Origin: Rugalucina vietnamica
Taxonomy: Eukaryota > Mollusca > Bivalvia > Lucinida > Lucinidae
DNA: 64,000 nt
Assembly (NCBI GenBank): GCA_964017185.1
Contig: OZ024870.1
Span: forward strand, 61,916,812-61,980,811
Reading direction: 5' to 3'
In this document: piece after piece, positions 44,945-57,500 of the stretch
Position numbering within the stretch: the first letter of the stretch is position 1
Layout of the letters: every line of letters starts with the position of its first letter
Position numbers and translations under genes: made by a program
Notes under the pieces: model-generated
What the model was told of the DNA's origin: nothing
Databases searched by the model: none
The model's input: the letters and a program-made list of their open reading frames with translations, nothing else

Positions 44945-45720
44945 AATGGGGAACTATCAGTGGTCGATGTGGTAGAGTATGGCACTGTAGATCCCTACTG
45001 GGGAGGTTGCGGTAGAGAAGGGCGCTATAGATGTTGTAGACGTAGCAGTAGAGTATGGCGCTGTATATTAATAACATGGAGTTTGCGATAGATTTTGGCA
45101 TTGAATATCCCACAGGAGACGTTGTGCTAGAATATGGCACATTGCGGTAGAGGATTGTGCGGTATACTACTCGGTACGTTGTGGTAGAGTCCGGCACTGT
45201 ACATTCCTACGTTGACGTTGCAGTAGAGTATGGCGCTGTTGATATCTGCTGGGGACGTTGCGTTGCGCTAGAGAATTGCACTGAAGATACCTAGTAGGGG
45301 CGTTGCAGTAGTGTTTACATCTCTGCACCGTACTGATGCTATGTTGCCACTGTCTCAGATGACAGTCAGTCATGTCAGGACAAAGCCACAACAAACACAT
45401 AATCTGTGCACCATACTGATGGTATGGTTGCCCCAAACCCATATCTGTAGATTTCTACTGTGGATGTTGCAGTAGAGTATGTCGTAGATTCCTATTAGAA
45501 ACGTCGCGGTAGAGTGTGGCGCTGTAGATCTCTACTGGGTACGTCGCAGATGAGTGTGGCGCTATATGTCTCTACTGGGAACAATATGGTACAGCATGGC
45601 GCTGAAGATCCCTACTGGTTTCGCTGTGGTAGAAAATAGCGCTGTAGATCACAACCTGGGATGTTGCGGAAGAGAAATGCACAGTGGATCTCTACTGATC
45701 CTTGAATTTTCTGTAAAAAT
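44945..45720 (+). repeat. Degenerate minisatellite of ~55-60 bp units
   Basis: About a dozen diverged units built on TACTGGGGACGTTGCGGTAG and AGTATGGCGCTGTAGAT. Minus-strand ORFs across it are products of the repeat. Confidence 0.75.
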
Positions 45721-46149
45721 CCCAAAAAGTGGAGGCAACGTCCCGACATGACCTTAGTGATTGACTGGGACGGAAAGCATCAATTTAAACAAACAAACAA
45801 ACTGAACAGCAGGCCATTTTGAGCACCTATATAAGAAACATACAAGGGTCGAGCAAAACGTTCGAGGACATTCTTGATAACGTTTATAATGGATGTCCGA
45901 ATGTTTTCGTATTTTCACAAGTGTAATCATGGTCTATCGTCAATATTCATGTAAAATGTTATTTGTCGAATCTTATTTTTGATTGGTCAAATTACATCGA
46001 CTTATAAATATAAAAATATTTTTAAAATGCGCTTTCCAAACCTCATTGAATTAAAGAAATATTGAAAATGATATAATTTGGCTTGAATTGAGAACTTTCA
46101 GTTTATTGCCTTCCCAAGACGACGCTGCCGCGACAGTTTTATGAAAGTC
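45721..46149. other. Non-coding spacer
   Basis: No gene or repeat partner recognised. Confidence 0.45.
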
Positions 46150-46152
46150 TAA

Positions 46153-46891
46153 AGTCCAATTCGCATGCGCAAAAAATACACGCGTGTAAATATACTCTGG
46201 TGTGTATTTATACGCCGGTGTGCAAATCAACCTGAGAGTAAATTTAAATTGCGTTCGCATGGGTTTTATTGCCAGGAGTATTTTTGTAGGTAAATTTATC
46301 ATTTCTGGATTAAAACCGTTCATTTAAGTTGTCTGTATTTGCAAAACAAGAAGAGGCTGCTTCAAGGTGTTCATGTAGACTTTGGCAACAGAGGGGAATC
46401 ATGTAATGGGCAGGCATAACCTTAGCAGTTATACAGTTCCCTAATTTTTCATCCTTTCACAAGGAATTACTGTTGAAATGCCCCAAGAATCCTAACCAAG
46501 AATGATGAAGAAATAGTGTGGCTGTTTGCACTCCATATGATCTAAAATGTTATGAATGGCAATAAACTCTTATTTAGCAACAACTGTCATATAATCAGTT
46601 AGGAACAAAAAATGTGAAAATTTGTTATCTAAAAGCAGAATATTGACTTGAAATAAAAATACTCATGGGTAAATTTTGCTTTGCGTTCACATGGGACATG
46701 ATAGTAAATTTACACGTGTGTATTTGTAAAAATAAATTTGCATCTGGTCAGACCCAGGAGTAAATTTACCCATATGTAAAAATACTCTGGTGTGTATTTA
46801 CGTTCGCATGCGCCATTTACTTACCCCGAGTAAAATTTGCATACCGGAGTATATTTACACGTGTGTATTTTTGGCGCATGTGAATTGGACT
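46153..46891. mobile_element. PIF/Harbinger-type MITE (TAA target)
   Basis: AGTCCAATTCGCATGCGC at 46153 pairs with the near-complement ending GAATTGGACT at 46891, and the inverted similarity continues for about 50 bp. TAA flanks both ends (46150-46152 and 46892-46894). A 3-bp TWA target fits PIF/Harbinger. Inside are many ACACGTGT/TTTACTC-like words; no transposase. Confidence 0.7.
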
Positions 46892-46894
46892 TAA

Positions 46895-47468
46895 GATAAA
46901 CTTGCACATAGATAAAATTTATGTGACACTTTAGAATAAAATCTACAGAAACGTTTAATTTGTTACAGCCAGCTATAGACACATCAGCACTGAAGCATTA
47001 ACAGTGTACAATGATGTGCAAAGTGTTAGTCATGACGAAAGCACCCTGTATACCGTTGATGCAACCAAATTTGTTACGGCATAGATTGATGCAACATTTC
47101 ACGAAGGTAGGGGGAAATTGACCATTAATTCAATTTTACAGGCATTAATGTTAGGATGTCTTGGCCGTGCCTTTGTGGCAAAAAGAAGTAAGAATACCTT
47201 CGGTTTTTGCCATAAGTAGTTTGTTAAAAAAAACCTTATCTTGTGACAGAAATAATAAATTCCATTGAAGAAATACACGAAAATTAATTATGTTCGGCTT
47301 GCTAATTGCTCAAATCCATCATCGACGAAAGAAGAATGGCCGCAGAAGTATATCATTCTTGCCGGCTGAATTATACCTCAGATTCACTTTTAGGGGAAAC
47401 GAAAACATTGCCACTGTCGGATTATCTTAGAAATGTTTAGCACCAACAGCAGGACTGGTTGTTTTTTA
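46895..47468. other. Non-coding spacer
   Basis: No gene seen. Confidence 0.45.
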
Positions 47469-47470
47469 TA

Positions 47471-48399
47471 CGAGGGTCATTCAATAAGTAATGCAATATT
47501 GGCCATAATTTTTCGTTTGAACACGTTATTTATGTTTGATTTAGCTTTCTTGAAATATAAATTCAATTCGCCTTCTGCGAGACAGTTCAACACCGAGTCA
47601 CATGCTCTACTTCCTGTTGCCTAGCAACAATATAACACTGTGTAAAGGCACTTGGCCACGACTCTTAAAACCGTTGCCATGGTGACAGGAAAACCAAAAT
47701 AAACGCATTCACTTTATTTTCTTACACCGAACTTAATATAGTTGCATTTAAAGTTCAAGATAATGCAATCTGATTGATATATTTTAAATGACACCCAATC
47801 AAAGTTGAAAAAATGACTAAAATTTCTCGATCGAAGGGTGAAAAATGGGGGTAGAGATACAATTTCTGCTACAATTTGACGTCTAGTTTGTTTAATCGAA
47901 TATTTATACACCTATTTGTATCTGCCATTGACGCTTTGTAAACTACTTGCTATAAAATGCAAATCTCAGATAACATACTTCGTTGCCTAGCAACCAAAAT
48001 CTATGGAAATGCATAAAACTGAAATTGCATAGGTTCTGGCGTTGCTAAGCAACAGTTGACACGCATGGGGCTGTATGAACATTGCAGTTGCCTAGAAAGT
48101 TCTGGCTAAGGTGACATTACACAAACATGTATATAGATAGCTATTTAAAACACCACTAAAGAAATACCAAAGCTTTATGTTTATTTATTTAATTTTTGAA
48201 AAGTGGTTTTCGTGGCCATGACACCTGCGCTGCCATTCTATGGTTGCTAAGCAACATAAAGTGTATGGTCCGATTTAGTTGATGTTTATTTTCCTTAATG
48301 CAGATTGAATCAAACTTTAAAAAATTAAAAACATTGCCTCTGTCAGATAAAAATACAAAAAATACGCTACGTATTGCATTACTTTTTGAATGACCTACG
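47471..48399. mobile_element. Mariner-type MITE carrying X-box motifs
   Basis: CGAGGGTCATTCAATAAGTA at 47471 pairs with the complement ending at 48399 (25 of 27 terminal bases), with TA duplicated at 47469-47470 and 48400-48401. The TIR resembles Tc1/mariner ends. No transposase is left in the 929 bp. The interior has an unusual density of GTTGC(C/T)(T/A)AGCAAC palindromes. Confidence 0.82.
47616..48255. promoter_or_regulatory. Cluster of four X-box (RFX-type) palindromes
   Basis: GTTGCCTAGCAAC at 47616-47628 and 47982-47994; GTTGCTAAGCAAC at 48041-48053 and 48243-48255. A related GTTGCCATGGTGAC lies at 47673-47686 and a half-site GTTGCCTAG at 48087. The RFX consensus is GTNRCC(0-3 N)RGYAAC, which the first pair fits exactly with a 1-base spacer. 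Binding is not shown. Confidence 0.6.
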
Positions 48400-48410
48400 T
48401 ACTTATATTA

Positions 48411-49039
48411 GAGAGGTTGAGAAAATAAACTTGTAACGTGTACGTGTACTTGTAGCTTTATTTACCCGTACACGATCGTTTTGAGTGTAAAATCGTTTGA
48501 GAAAATCGAACGTGTACGTGTAGATTTCATAAAGTATATGCAGCTTTATTGTTTATACATGTGTTGATATATGAAAGTAAATATGGATGATTTATTGTTA
48601 GCCTGACTTTTAGACAACGATGATGAGTTAATTTTATTGTCACAAGTTTGTTCCGGCTCCGATGTGCCCTCTTTTGAAAAGGGTATCGACCTAGACACCT
48701 ACACAGAAGAGCAATCCAAAGCAAGTTTTAAGAAAGTACATACCTACATACATATATGGTCACATGTACGTCGATTCGTCTTTGGTCAGATATACTTCGG
48801 CTGCACGTGCAAAACGATTTGGCAACGCTTCATCGAACTTCGTTTCTGCTTGTACCTACCTGACCTATCGATGGAAACATATAAAGAAAACTTACAAGTC
48901 GCAAATTTATTTCATTCACAGCCTAACTGATTCTCAACGTGTAGCGAGTATTTTGAACTTGTAATAAATGACGAAGTTTGGGGATAAAACTGTTCTACAC
49001 GTACACGTACAAGTTACAAGTTCATTTTCTCAACCTCTC
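48411..49039. mobile_element. 629-bp TIR element, GAGAGGTTGAGAAAAT family (TA target)
   Basis: GAGAGGTTGAGAAAATAAAC at 48411 pairs with the complement ending at 49039 over about 45 bp, including ACGTGTACGTGTA words. TA flanks both ends (48409-48410 and 49040-49041). It sits nine bases from the preceding mariner-type MITE. No transposase. Confidence 0.75.
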
Positions 49040-49041
49040 TA

Positions 49042-49896
49042 TTGTCTCCATCTTTACACTTCTTTTCTGTAAGGTTACTTGAAAACCATAGAGAAAGTTT
49101 TTCTCATGAAGGAACTTGTGTTAACATAAAAAGCAACTATTTTCCCTTTCTTCAGTTTTTTATCAGGCGTAAAAACTTTATCTGTGTTTCCGCTAACATG
49201 CCGAAAAAAATCAAGGTCGGTAGGTAGGCAAATCTTTTTATTGTTTCTCTATTTTTTTTTTTTTTTTTTTTTTTTTTTTGTTGAAAACCAGTAAAAATTC
49301 ATAATATGCAACTTTATTCATCTGAAATACTAGAAAATGACAGATATTGAATAAAATATAATTGTTAGATCCTTTGGAAGCAGTAAAAACATTCAAAGAG
49401 AGAAGGTGGGCCATATTGTACAATTTCGGGTAATGAACCTTCATCAGTGACCCTTCACTAAACCGGCAGCAAAAGTCAGACATTCATGATCGCTACAATT
49501 TCTAGAATTTACACAAGTATCGTCTAAATCAAAGAATAATATTCCAAAAGAGGCCAAATATTCTAAATTCTGTTAAGATGGTGATTCTTAACATACAACA
49601 TATTTTAAATATTCCAAATATTTTCACTGATCTCAAAGGATCAAAAGAAAAATATAATCTGCACTATGGATGATGTACGGGGAGACTTTTCAGGGCCGCC
49701 ACACGGCACAATACCAGCTGCAGTAATAGCAAATAAAATATAATTGTTAGATCCTTTGGAAGCAGCAAAAACATTCAAAGAGAGAAGGTGGGCCATATTG
49801 TACAATTTCGGGTAATGAACCTTCATCAATGACCCTTTACAAAACTGGCAGCGAAAGCCAGACATTTGAAGTTTGAAACATAATCGAACTTAAAGA
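49042..49896. other. Right edge of the core with local duplication
   Basis: A T-run of about 27 is at 49252-49279. A ~130-bp block beginning TTAGATCCTTTGGAAGCAG occurs at about 49364-49483 and again at about 49746-49865. No gene. Confidence 0.6.
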
Positions 49897-52800
49897 ACAT
49901 TCAACTTATAGTTCAACTTCTGCAAATCATCCAACTCAGCATACAACTTATCCAACTCAACGAACTCAGTGTATAACTTATCCAACTCATCCAACTTACT
50001 GTTCAACTTATGCAACTTACCCAACTCAGCTTACAACTTATCCAACTCATAGAACTCAGTGTATAACTTATCAAGCTCATCCGACTTACTGTTCAACTTA
50101 TGCAACTTACCCAACTCAGCTTACAACTGATCCAACTCATCGAACTAACTGTTCAACTTATGCAACTTACCCAACTCAGCTTACAAATTATCCAACCCAT
50201 CCAACTTACTGTTCAACTTATCGAACTTAACGAACTCAACATGCAACTTATCCAACTCATCGAACTCAGCTTACAACTTATCCAACTCATCCAACTTACT
50301 GTTCAACTTATCAAACTAATCGAACTTACTGTTCAACTTATGCAACTTACCCAACTCAGATTACAACTTATCCAACTCATCCAACTTACTGTTCAACTTA
50401 TCGAACTTAACGAACTTATAGTTCAACTTATGCAACTCATCCAACTCAGCATGCAACTTATCCAACTCATCGAACTCTTTGTATAACTTATCCAACTCAT
50501 CCAACTCAACATGCAACTTATCCAACTCAGCTTACAACTTATCCAACTTACTGTTCAACTTATCGAACTCATCGAACTTACTGTTCAACTTATGCAACTT
50601 ACCCAACTCAGCTTACAACTTATCCAACTCATCCAACTTACTGTTCAACTTATGCAACTCACCCAACTCAGCTTACAACTTATCCAACTCATCCAACATA
50701 CTGTTCAACTTATGCAACTTACCCAACTCAGCTTACAACTTATCCAACTCATCCAACTTACTGTTGAACTTATCGAACTCATCGAACTTACTGTTCAACT
50801 TATGCAACTTACCCAACTCAGCTTACAACTTATCCAACTTATCCAACTTACTGTTCAACTTATGCAACTTACCCAACTCAGCTTACAACTTATCCAACTC
50901 ATCCAACTTACTGTTTAACTTATCTTTATCGAACTTAACGAACTTATAGTTCAACTTATGCAACTCATCCAAATTAGCATGCAACTTATCCAACTCATCG
51001 AACTCAGCGTATTACTTATCCAACTCATCCAACTCATCTTCCTATAACTTATCCAACTCATCCAACTCATCTTACAACTTATCCAACTCATCCAACTTAC
51101 TGTTCAACTTATCCAACTCATCGAACTCAGCTTACAACTTATCCAACTCATCCAACTTCCTGTTCAACTTATGGAACTCATCAAACTTACTGTTCAACTT
51201 ATCGAACTTATCCAACTTACTGTTCAACTTATGCAACTTACCCAACTTAGCTTACAACTTATCCAACTCATCCAACTTACTATTCATTTTATCGAACTTA
51301 ACGAACTTATAGTTCAACTTATGCAACTCATCCAACTCAGCATCCAACTTATCCAACTATCGATCACATCATATAACTTATCAAACTCATCGGACTCAAC
51401 ATACAACTTATCCATCTCATCGAACTCAACTTACAACTTTACCAACTCATCCAATTTACTGTTCAACTTATCCAACTCATCGAACTCAGCTTACAACTTA
51501 TCCAACTCATCCAACTTACTGTTCAACTTATCCAACTTATCGAACTCAGCTTACAACTTATCCAACTCATCCAACTTCCTGTTCAACTTATCGAACTCAT
51601 CAAACTTACTGTTCAACTTATCGAACTTATCCAACTTACTGTTCAACTTATGCAACTTACCCAACTCAGCTTACAACTTATCCAACTCATCCAACTTACT
51701 ATTCAACTTATCGAACTTAACGAACTTATAGTTCAACTTATGCAACTCATCCAACTCAGCATGCAACTTATCCAACTCATCGAGCTCTTCGTATAACTTA
51801 TCCATCTCATCCAACTCAACATGCAACTTATCCAACTCATCCAACTCAGCTTACAACTTATCTAACTCATCGAACTTACTGTTCAACTTATCGAAATCAT
51901 CGAACTTACTGTTCAACTTATGCAACTTACCCAACTCAACTTACAACTTATCCAACTCATCCAACTTACTGTTCCACTTATGCAACTTACCCAACTCAGC
52001 TTACAACTTATCCAACTCATCCAACTTACTGTTCAACTTATCGAACTTAACGATCTCAACTCATCCAACTCAGCATGCAACTTATCCAACTCATCAAACT
52101 CAGCTTACAACTTATACAACTCATCCAACTTACTGTTCAACTTATCCAACTCATCGAACTCAGCTTACAACTTATCCAACGCATCCAACTTACTGTTCAA
52201 TTTATCGAACTCATCGAACGTACTGTTCAACTTATCGAATTCATCGAACTTACTGTTCAACTTATGCAACTTACCCAACTCAGCTTACAACTTATCCAAC
52301 TCATCCAACTTACTGTTCAACTTATCGAACTCAACGAACTTATAGTTCAACTTATGCAACTCATCCAACTCAGCATGCAACTTATCCAACTCATAGAACA
52401 CATCGTATAACTTATGAAAATCATCAGACTCAACATGCAACTTATCCAACTCATCGAACTCAGCTTACAACTTATCCAACTCATCCAACTTACTGTTCAA
52501 CTTATCCAACTCATCGAACTCAGCTTACAGCTTATCCAACTCATCGAACTCAACTTACAGCTTATCCAACTCATCCAACTTACTGTTCAACTTATGGAAC
52601 TTAACGAACTAATAGTTCAACTTATGCAACTCACCCAACTCAGCATGTAACTTATCCAACACATCGAACACATCGTATAACTTATCAAACTCATCGGACT
52701 CAACATGCAACTTATCCAACTCAACGAACTCAGCTTCAACTTATCCAACTCATCCAACTTACTGTTCAACTTATCCAACTCATCGAACTCAGCTTACAAC

Positions 52801-54117
52801 TTATCCAACTCATCCAACTTTCTGTTCAACTTATCGAACTCATCGAACTTACTGTTCAACTTATCGAAATCATCAAACTTACTGTTCAAGCTATGCAACT
52901 TACCCAACTCAGCTTACAACTTATCCAACTCATCCAACTTACTGTTCAACTTATGCAACTCATCGAACTCAGCTTACAACTTATCCAACTCATCCAACTC
53001 ACTGTTCAACTTTTCGAACTCATCGAACTTACTGTTTAACTTATGCAACTTACCCAACTCAGCTTACAACTTATCCAACTCATCCATCTTACTGTTCAAC
53101 TTATGCAGCTTACCCAACTCAGCTTACAACTTATCCAACTCATCCAACTTACTGTTCAACTTATCGAACTTAACGAACTTATAGTTCAACTAATGCAACT
53201 CATCCAACTCAGCATGCAACTAATCCAATTCATCGAACATTTCGTATAACTTATCCAACTCTTCCAACTCAGCTTACAACTTATCCAACTCATCAAACTC
53301 AGCTTACAACTTATCCAACTCATCCAACTTACTGTTCAACTTATCGAACTTAACGAACTTATAGTTCAACTTATGCAACTCATCCAACTCAGCATGCAAC
53401 TTATCCAACTCATCGAACATTTCGTATAACTTATCCAACTCTTACAACTAAGCTTACGACTTATCCAACTCATCAAACTCAGCTTACAACTTATCCAACT
53501 CATCGAACTTACTGTTCAACTTATCGAACTCATCGAACTTACTGTTCAACTTATCGAACTCATCGAACTTACTGTTCAACTTATGCAACTTACCCAACCA
53601 TGCTTACAACTTATACATCTCATCCAACTTACTGTTCAACTTTTGCAACTTACCCAACTCAGCTTACAACTTATCCAACTCATCCACTTACTGTTCAATT
53701 TATCGAACTTAACGAACTTATAGTTCAACTTATGCAACTCATCCAACTCAGCATGCAACTTATACAACTCATCGAATATTTCGTTTAACTTATCCAACTC
53801 ATCCAACTCATCGAACTAACTGTTCAACTTATGCAGCTTACCCAACTCAGCGTATAACTTATGCAAGTCATCGAACTCAGCATGCAACTTATCCAACTCA
53901 TCAAACTCAGCGTATAACTTATCCAACTCATCGAACTTACTGTTCAACTTATGCAACTTATCCAACTCATCGAACTTACTGTTCAACTTAACCAACTCAT
54001 CGAACTTATTCTTTAACTTATCCAACTCAGCGAACTCAACATGCAACTTACCCTACTTATCGAACTAAACATTCAACTTAGGTTACTCAACTTACTGAAC
54101 TCTTTGAACTTAACTTA
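49897..54117 (-). repeat. Right tandem array, inverted relative to the left one
   Basis: On the minus strand it shows the same 9- and 12-bp units (GATAAGTTG, AACAGTAAGTTG, TAAGCTGAGTTG). The same longer word TTATACGAAGAGTTC appears near 50474 and, with variants, elsewhere. Near its outer edge (53816-54046, minus strand) the Asp-Glu-Leu-Asp-Lys-Leu frame is stop-free for 76 codons. All plus-strand ORFs here (Asn/Ser/Leu- or Gln/Leu-rich) are by-products. Confidence 0.92.
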
Positions 54118-54309
54118 AATATTAAGACATATTATAAAGTATGATATCCTATGTTCCCCAACCTATATGCTAACTATTATAACTCATCCAACTCAACTTT
54201 CATTGTTTAGTATCCATGAATAGTTCGTTCTACACATCAGCTACTGTTTGTTATATTAAATGCAACTATAACAACTTATCCTACTCAACTTACATCTTTG
54301 ATCATCCCG
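54118..54309 (-). repeat. Decayed outer zone of the right arm
   Basis: Scattered CAACTTATCC-like words that become rarer outward, mirroring 35210-35739. The LINE begins at about 54310. Confidence 0.55.
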
Positions 54310-54516
54310 TACGGTATAAGTATCTTCAATATCTATCTATCTATCTTTTCATACTGCAGCACCCTCTCACGAGTATTATGTGCAGTCGCGCTGTCAGTGC
54401 AAGAATAAAAGCTAGATTCTAGCAGATGTGAAAGTAAAAACAGTGAGAATGATAAAAAGTTTGATAGTGTTAGTGCAGAGTGATATTTAAAAGCAGGTTA
54501 AAAACAGTGTTAAAAT

Positions 54517-57500
54517 TTATGGGGACCTATGTTTGATCTGGCAGACCCCTTCTTTGAAGGCGTCAAGATCAGTCCTAAGCACAAGTTCCGAGGGGAGCCT
54601 GTTCCAAAGAACAATTGTGGCTGGATAAAAAGACTGCTGATAATACTTTGTTTGAGTATGGATTTGTCTATACGAGAGAGGGTGCATGTGTCGGGTGAAT
54701 CTCTGGGGTTGCTCAAAATATGTTGGCATCTGTATTGCCACATGACCATATACAATTTTATAAAACATGATTAGCCTAGAGTCAATGCGTCGATTTTCAA
54801 GTGATCGCCAACCTAGGTTGTCAAGCATGTGTGAGACACTGTCATAAGTAGAATAGTTGTTTTTGACCCATCTGGCAGCTCGTCTTTGTGTCATTTCAAT
54901 TTTTAAGATGTTTTCTTTTGTATGGGGGGTCCAAACTGAGGAGGCGTATTCGACCTGCGGTCTAACTAGGGTCTTATATGCTAATTCCTTAACCTGTTCA
55001 TTTTTAGTTTTTACATTTCTCTTGATGAAGCCGAGTGTTCTGTTTGCTTTACCTGTAATTTCATTTATGTGATGATTCCAACTTAGATCTTGAGAGATGT
55101 TGACGCCGAGATATTTAGCACTGTCTACTGATTCTAATACCTGACCATGGAGAGTGTATTGAGACTGGAGTGGTTGCCGGGATCTTGTTATGTGGAGAAC
55201 TTGGCATTTTCCTGGGTTAAATTCCATGTCCCAGGTCCGTTCCCATTCCTCCAAGGTATCTAGGTCAGACTGTAATATATTTGCATCTTCAAGTGAGGTT
55301 ACTGTTAAGTAGACTGCCGTATCGTCGGCGAACAACCTTACCTGAGACTGTATATTTTGAGGCAAATCATTGATGTAGAGCAGGAAGAGGAGAGGGCCGA
55401 GCACAGAACCTTGTGGCACACCTGATGTCACAGGGACCTCCGCTGACCTCTCCCCCTCCAACACTACTGCCTGGGTTCGTCCCAAGAGAAAAGCTCGGAT
55501 CCAGTTAAATGTATTGCCTTTGACACCATGCTGAGAAAGTTTAAAGAGTAATTTTAAGTGATTTACCTTGTCAAAGGCTTTGCTGAAGTCTAGCAGCACT
55601 AAATCTGTTTGGTTACCTTTCATGAGCTGTCTTCCTAGGTCTTCAACTAATTGGAGTAACTGTGTCTCACAAGATCTTTTCTGCCTAAAACCATGTTGAA
55701 GATCATATAAGATGTTATGCTTATTGAAGTGAGCAGTAATATTCGAAGCAATTATATGCTCCATCACCTTGCACAATATACAAGTCAAGGAGATGGGCCT
55801 ATAATTGGAGGGATCACTTTTCTCACCTTTCTTGAAAATGGGGCTTACATTGGCTTTAGTCCAGTCAGAAGGAAGTGTACCAGTGGCAAGAGATTTTTCA
55901 AAGATCAGTTGGATGACAGGGGCAATCTCCACTCTCAATTCCCTTAGTACAATGGGTCTAATTTCATCAGGGCCGGCTGCTTTGTCTGGTCGCAAGTTAT
56001 AGAGTAATTTGATGATTCCATTCAGGTTAATGTTGATGTCTGGCATTTGAGGGTAGCTACATTTGAATTTATCGGGGATATTTCTATTGAAATACTGCTG
56101 AAGCTTATCAGTGCAGATCTGGCCAAGTTTTAGTGGGGATAGCTGTGAAAAAACTGATTGAAACTGTCTGTTTAAAATGTTTGCCTTTTCCTTATTTATG
56201 GAGGAGGTTTGGTTTGTACGAGGGTCATTCAGAGGGGAGACACCCTGTGCATCCTGTCTTGCATTTTTAATAAGTGAAAAGAGCTTTTTAGGTACAAATC
56301 CTGAGTCATTTCCAGTGGTGTCACTTCCGTCTTCAGTCAGTCCAAGTATGTTTTGAAGGTAATTGTTGTAGGCTGTCTTAATTTTACTTTGCACAAGATG
56401 CTTAACCTGTTTGAAGTGGTGTCTGTCCTTTGGTCTGCCTCTCTTCTGTTTTTGATAGAGGCTGTCTCTTTTCCTGACAAGGCGTTTAATTTCTTGGGTA
56501 ATCCAAGGTAGGCTTCTTTTAGTGCCAAATTTCTTGACTGGGATATACTTAGAAATGCCGCTTTGTAGAGCATTCTTAAAAGCAGACCAAATGACTTCTA
56601 CACACTCCTGATGGAGATTTTTTAATATTTCGTCCTTCTTTTCATTCATGTAGGTCCGGAAGTCTGTCCAGTTTGCTTTTTTGAATAAAGGGACTTTGCG
56701 GGGTACTTGTTTACTGATATTTGGTTTGATATTTATGGAAGCGACCACAATGTCATGGTCAGCAATGCCAGGTGAAACTTTAACTTCATTTACCAGGGTA
56801 TGGTTGGATGTTAGGAAAAGGTCAAGGACGTTTTCACCTCTGGTTGGCTCATTTACCATTTGCACCAGGCTGAAGTCATCCAAAAGATTGACAAAGGTTT
56901 CATAGTTTGAGGGAAAGTCTGACCCAGATTTCATTGAGGGTACATGCTCATGGTCCCATGTAAACTTTGGAAAATTAAAGTCTCCAAGCAACCATAAAGT
57001 ACCCTTCAACTGTGCAGCCATATCAAGAGAACGGTTAAGTTCTAATAAACTCTCAGAGTCTCCCTCATCTGACCTGTAATATGCTGCTACATATATAGGT
57101 TTTGTTGTGACAGTATCTACCTTGACCCAGATAATCTCACAATTTGTTTTGAGCTGCTTCTGCTCAGTTGCAATGAGGTTATCTTTTACAAGGATAAAAA
57201 CACCGCCACCGCAAGTATCAGTCACCCTATCTTGTCTAAATGAGGTATAACCTAGAGAGTTTGGGAAGATTTCACTGCTCAGATGGTTTTTGGTGAGCCA
57301 AGACTCTGTGCCTACTACTATGTCCGGTCTGTGTTCGTCAATAATAGTTTGGAACTCTGCTTTTTTGTTTATTATTGAACGACAATTTATGTTTAGTACT
57401 GTTAAAGCTTGCTTGCTTGACGTGGCCCGGATTGGCGAAGGTGATCTAGGATTGGAGGGTGTAACCGGTTCCTCCGACAGGGTGCTAAAACTATTTACAG

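Noticed and set aside
44934..45442. Two minus-strand ORFs of about 90 codons
   Set aside because: They span a degenerate minisatellite and repeat with it.
49897..54046. ORFs across the right array, including 150-190 codon ones
   Set aside because: Same reason: translated tandem repeat, mirrored from the left array.
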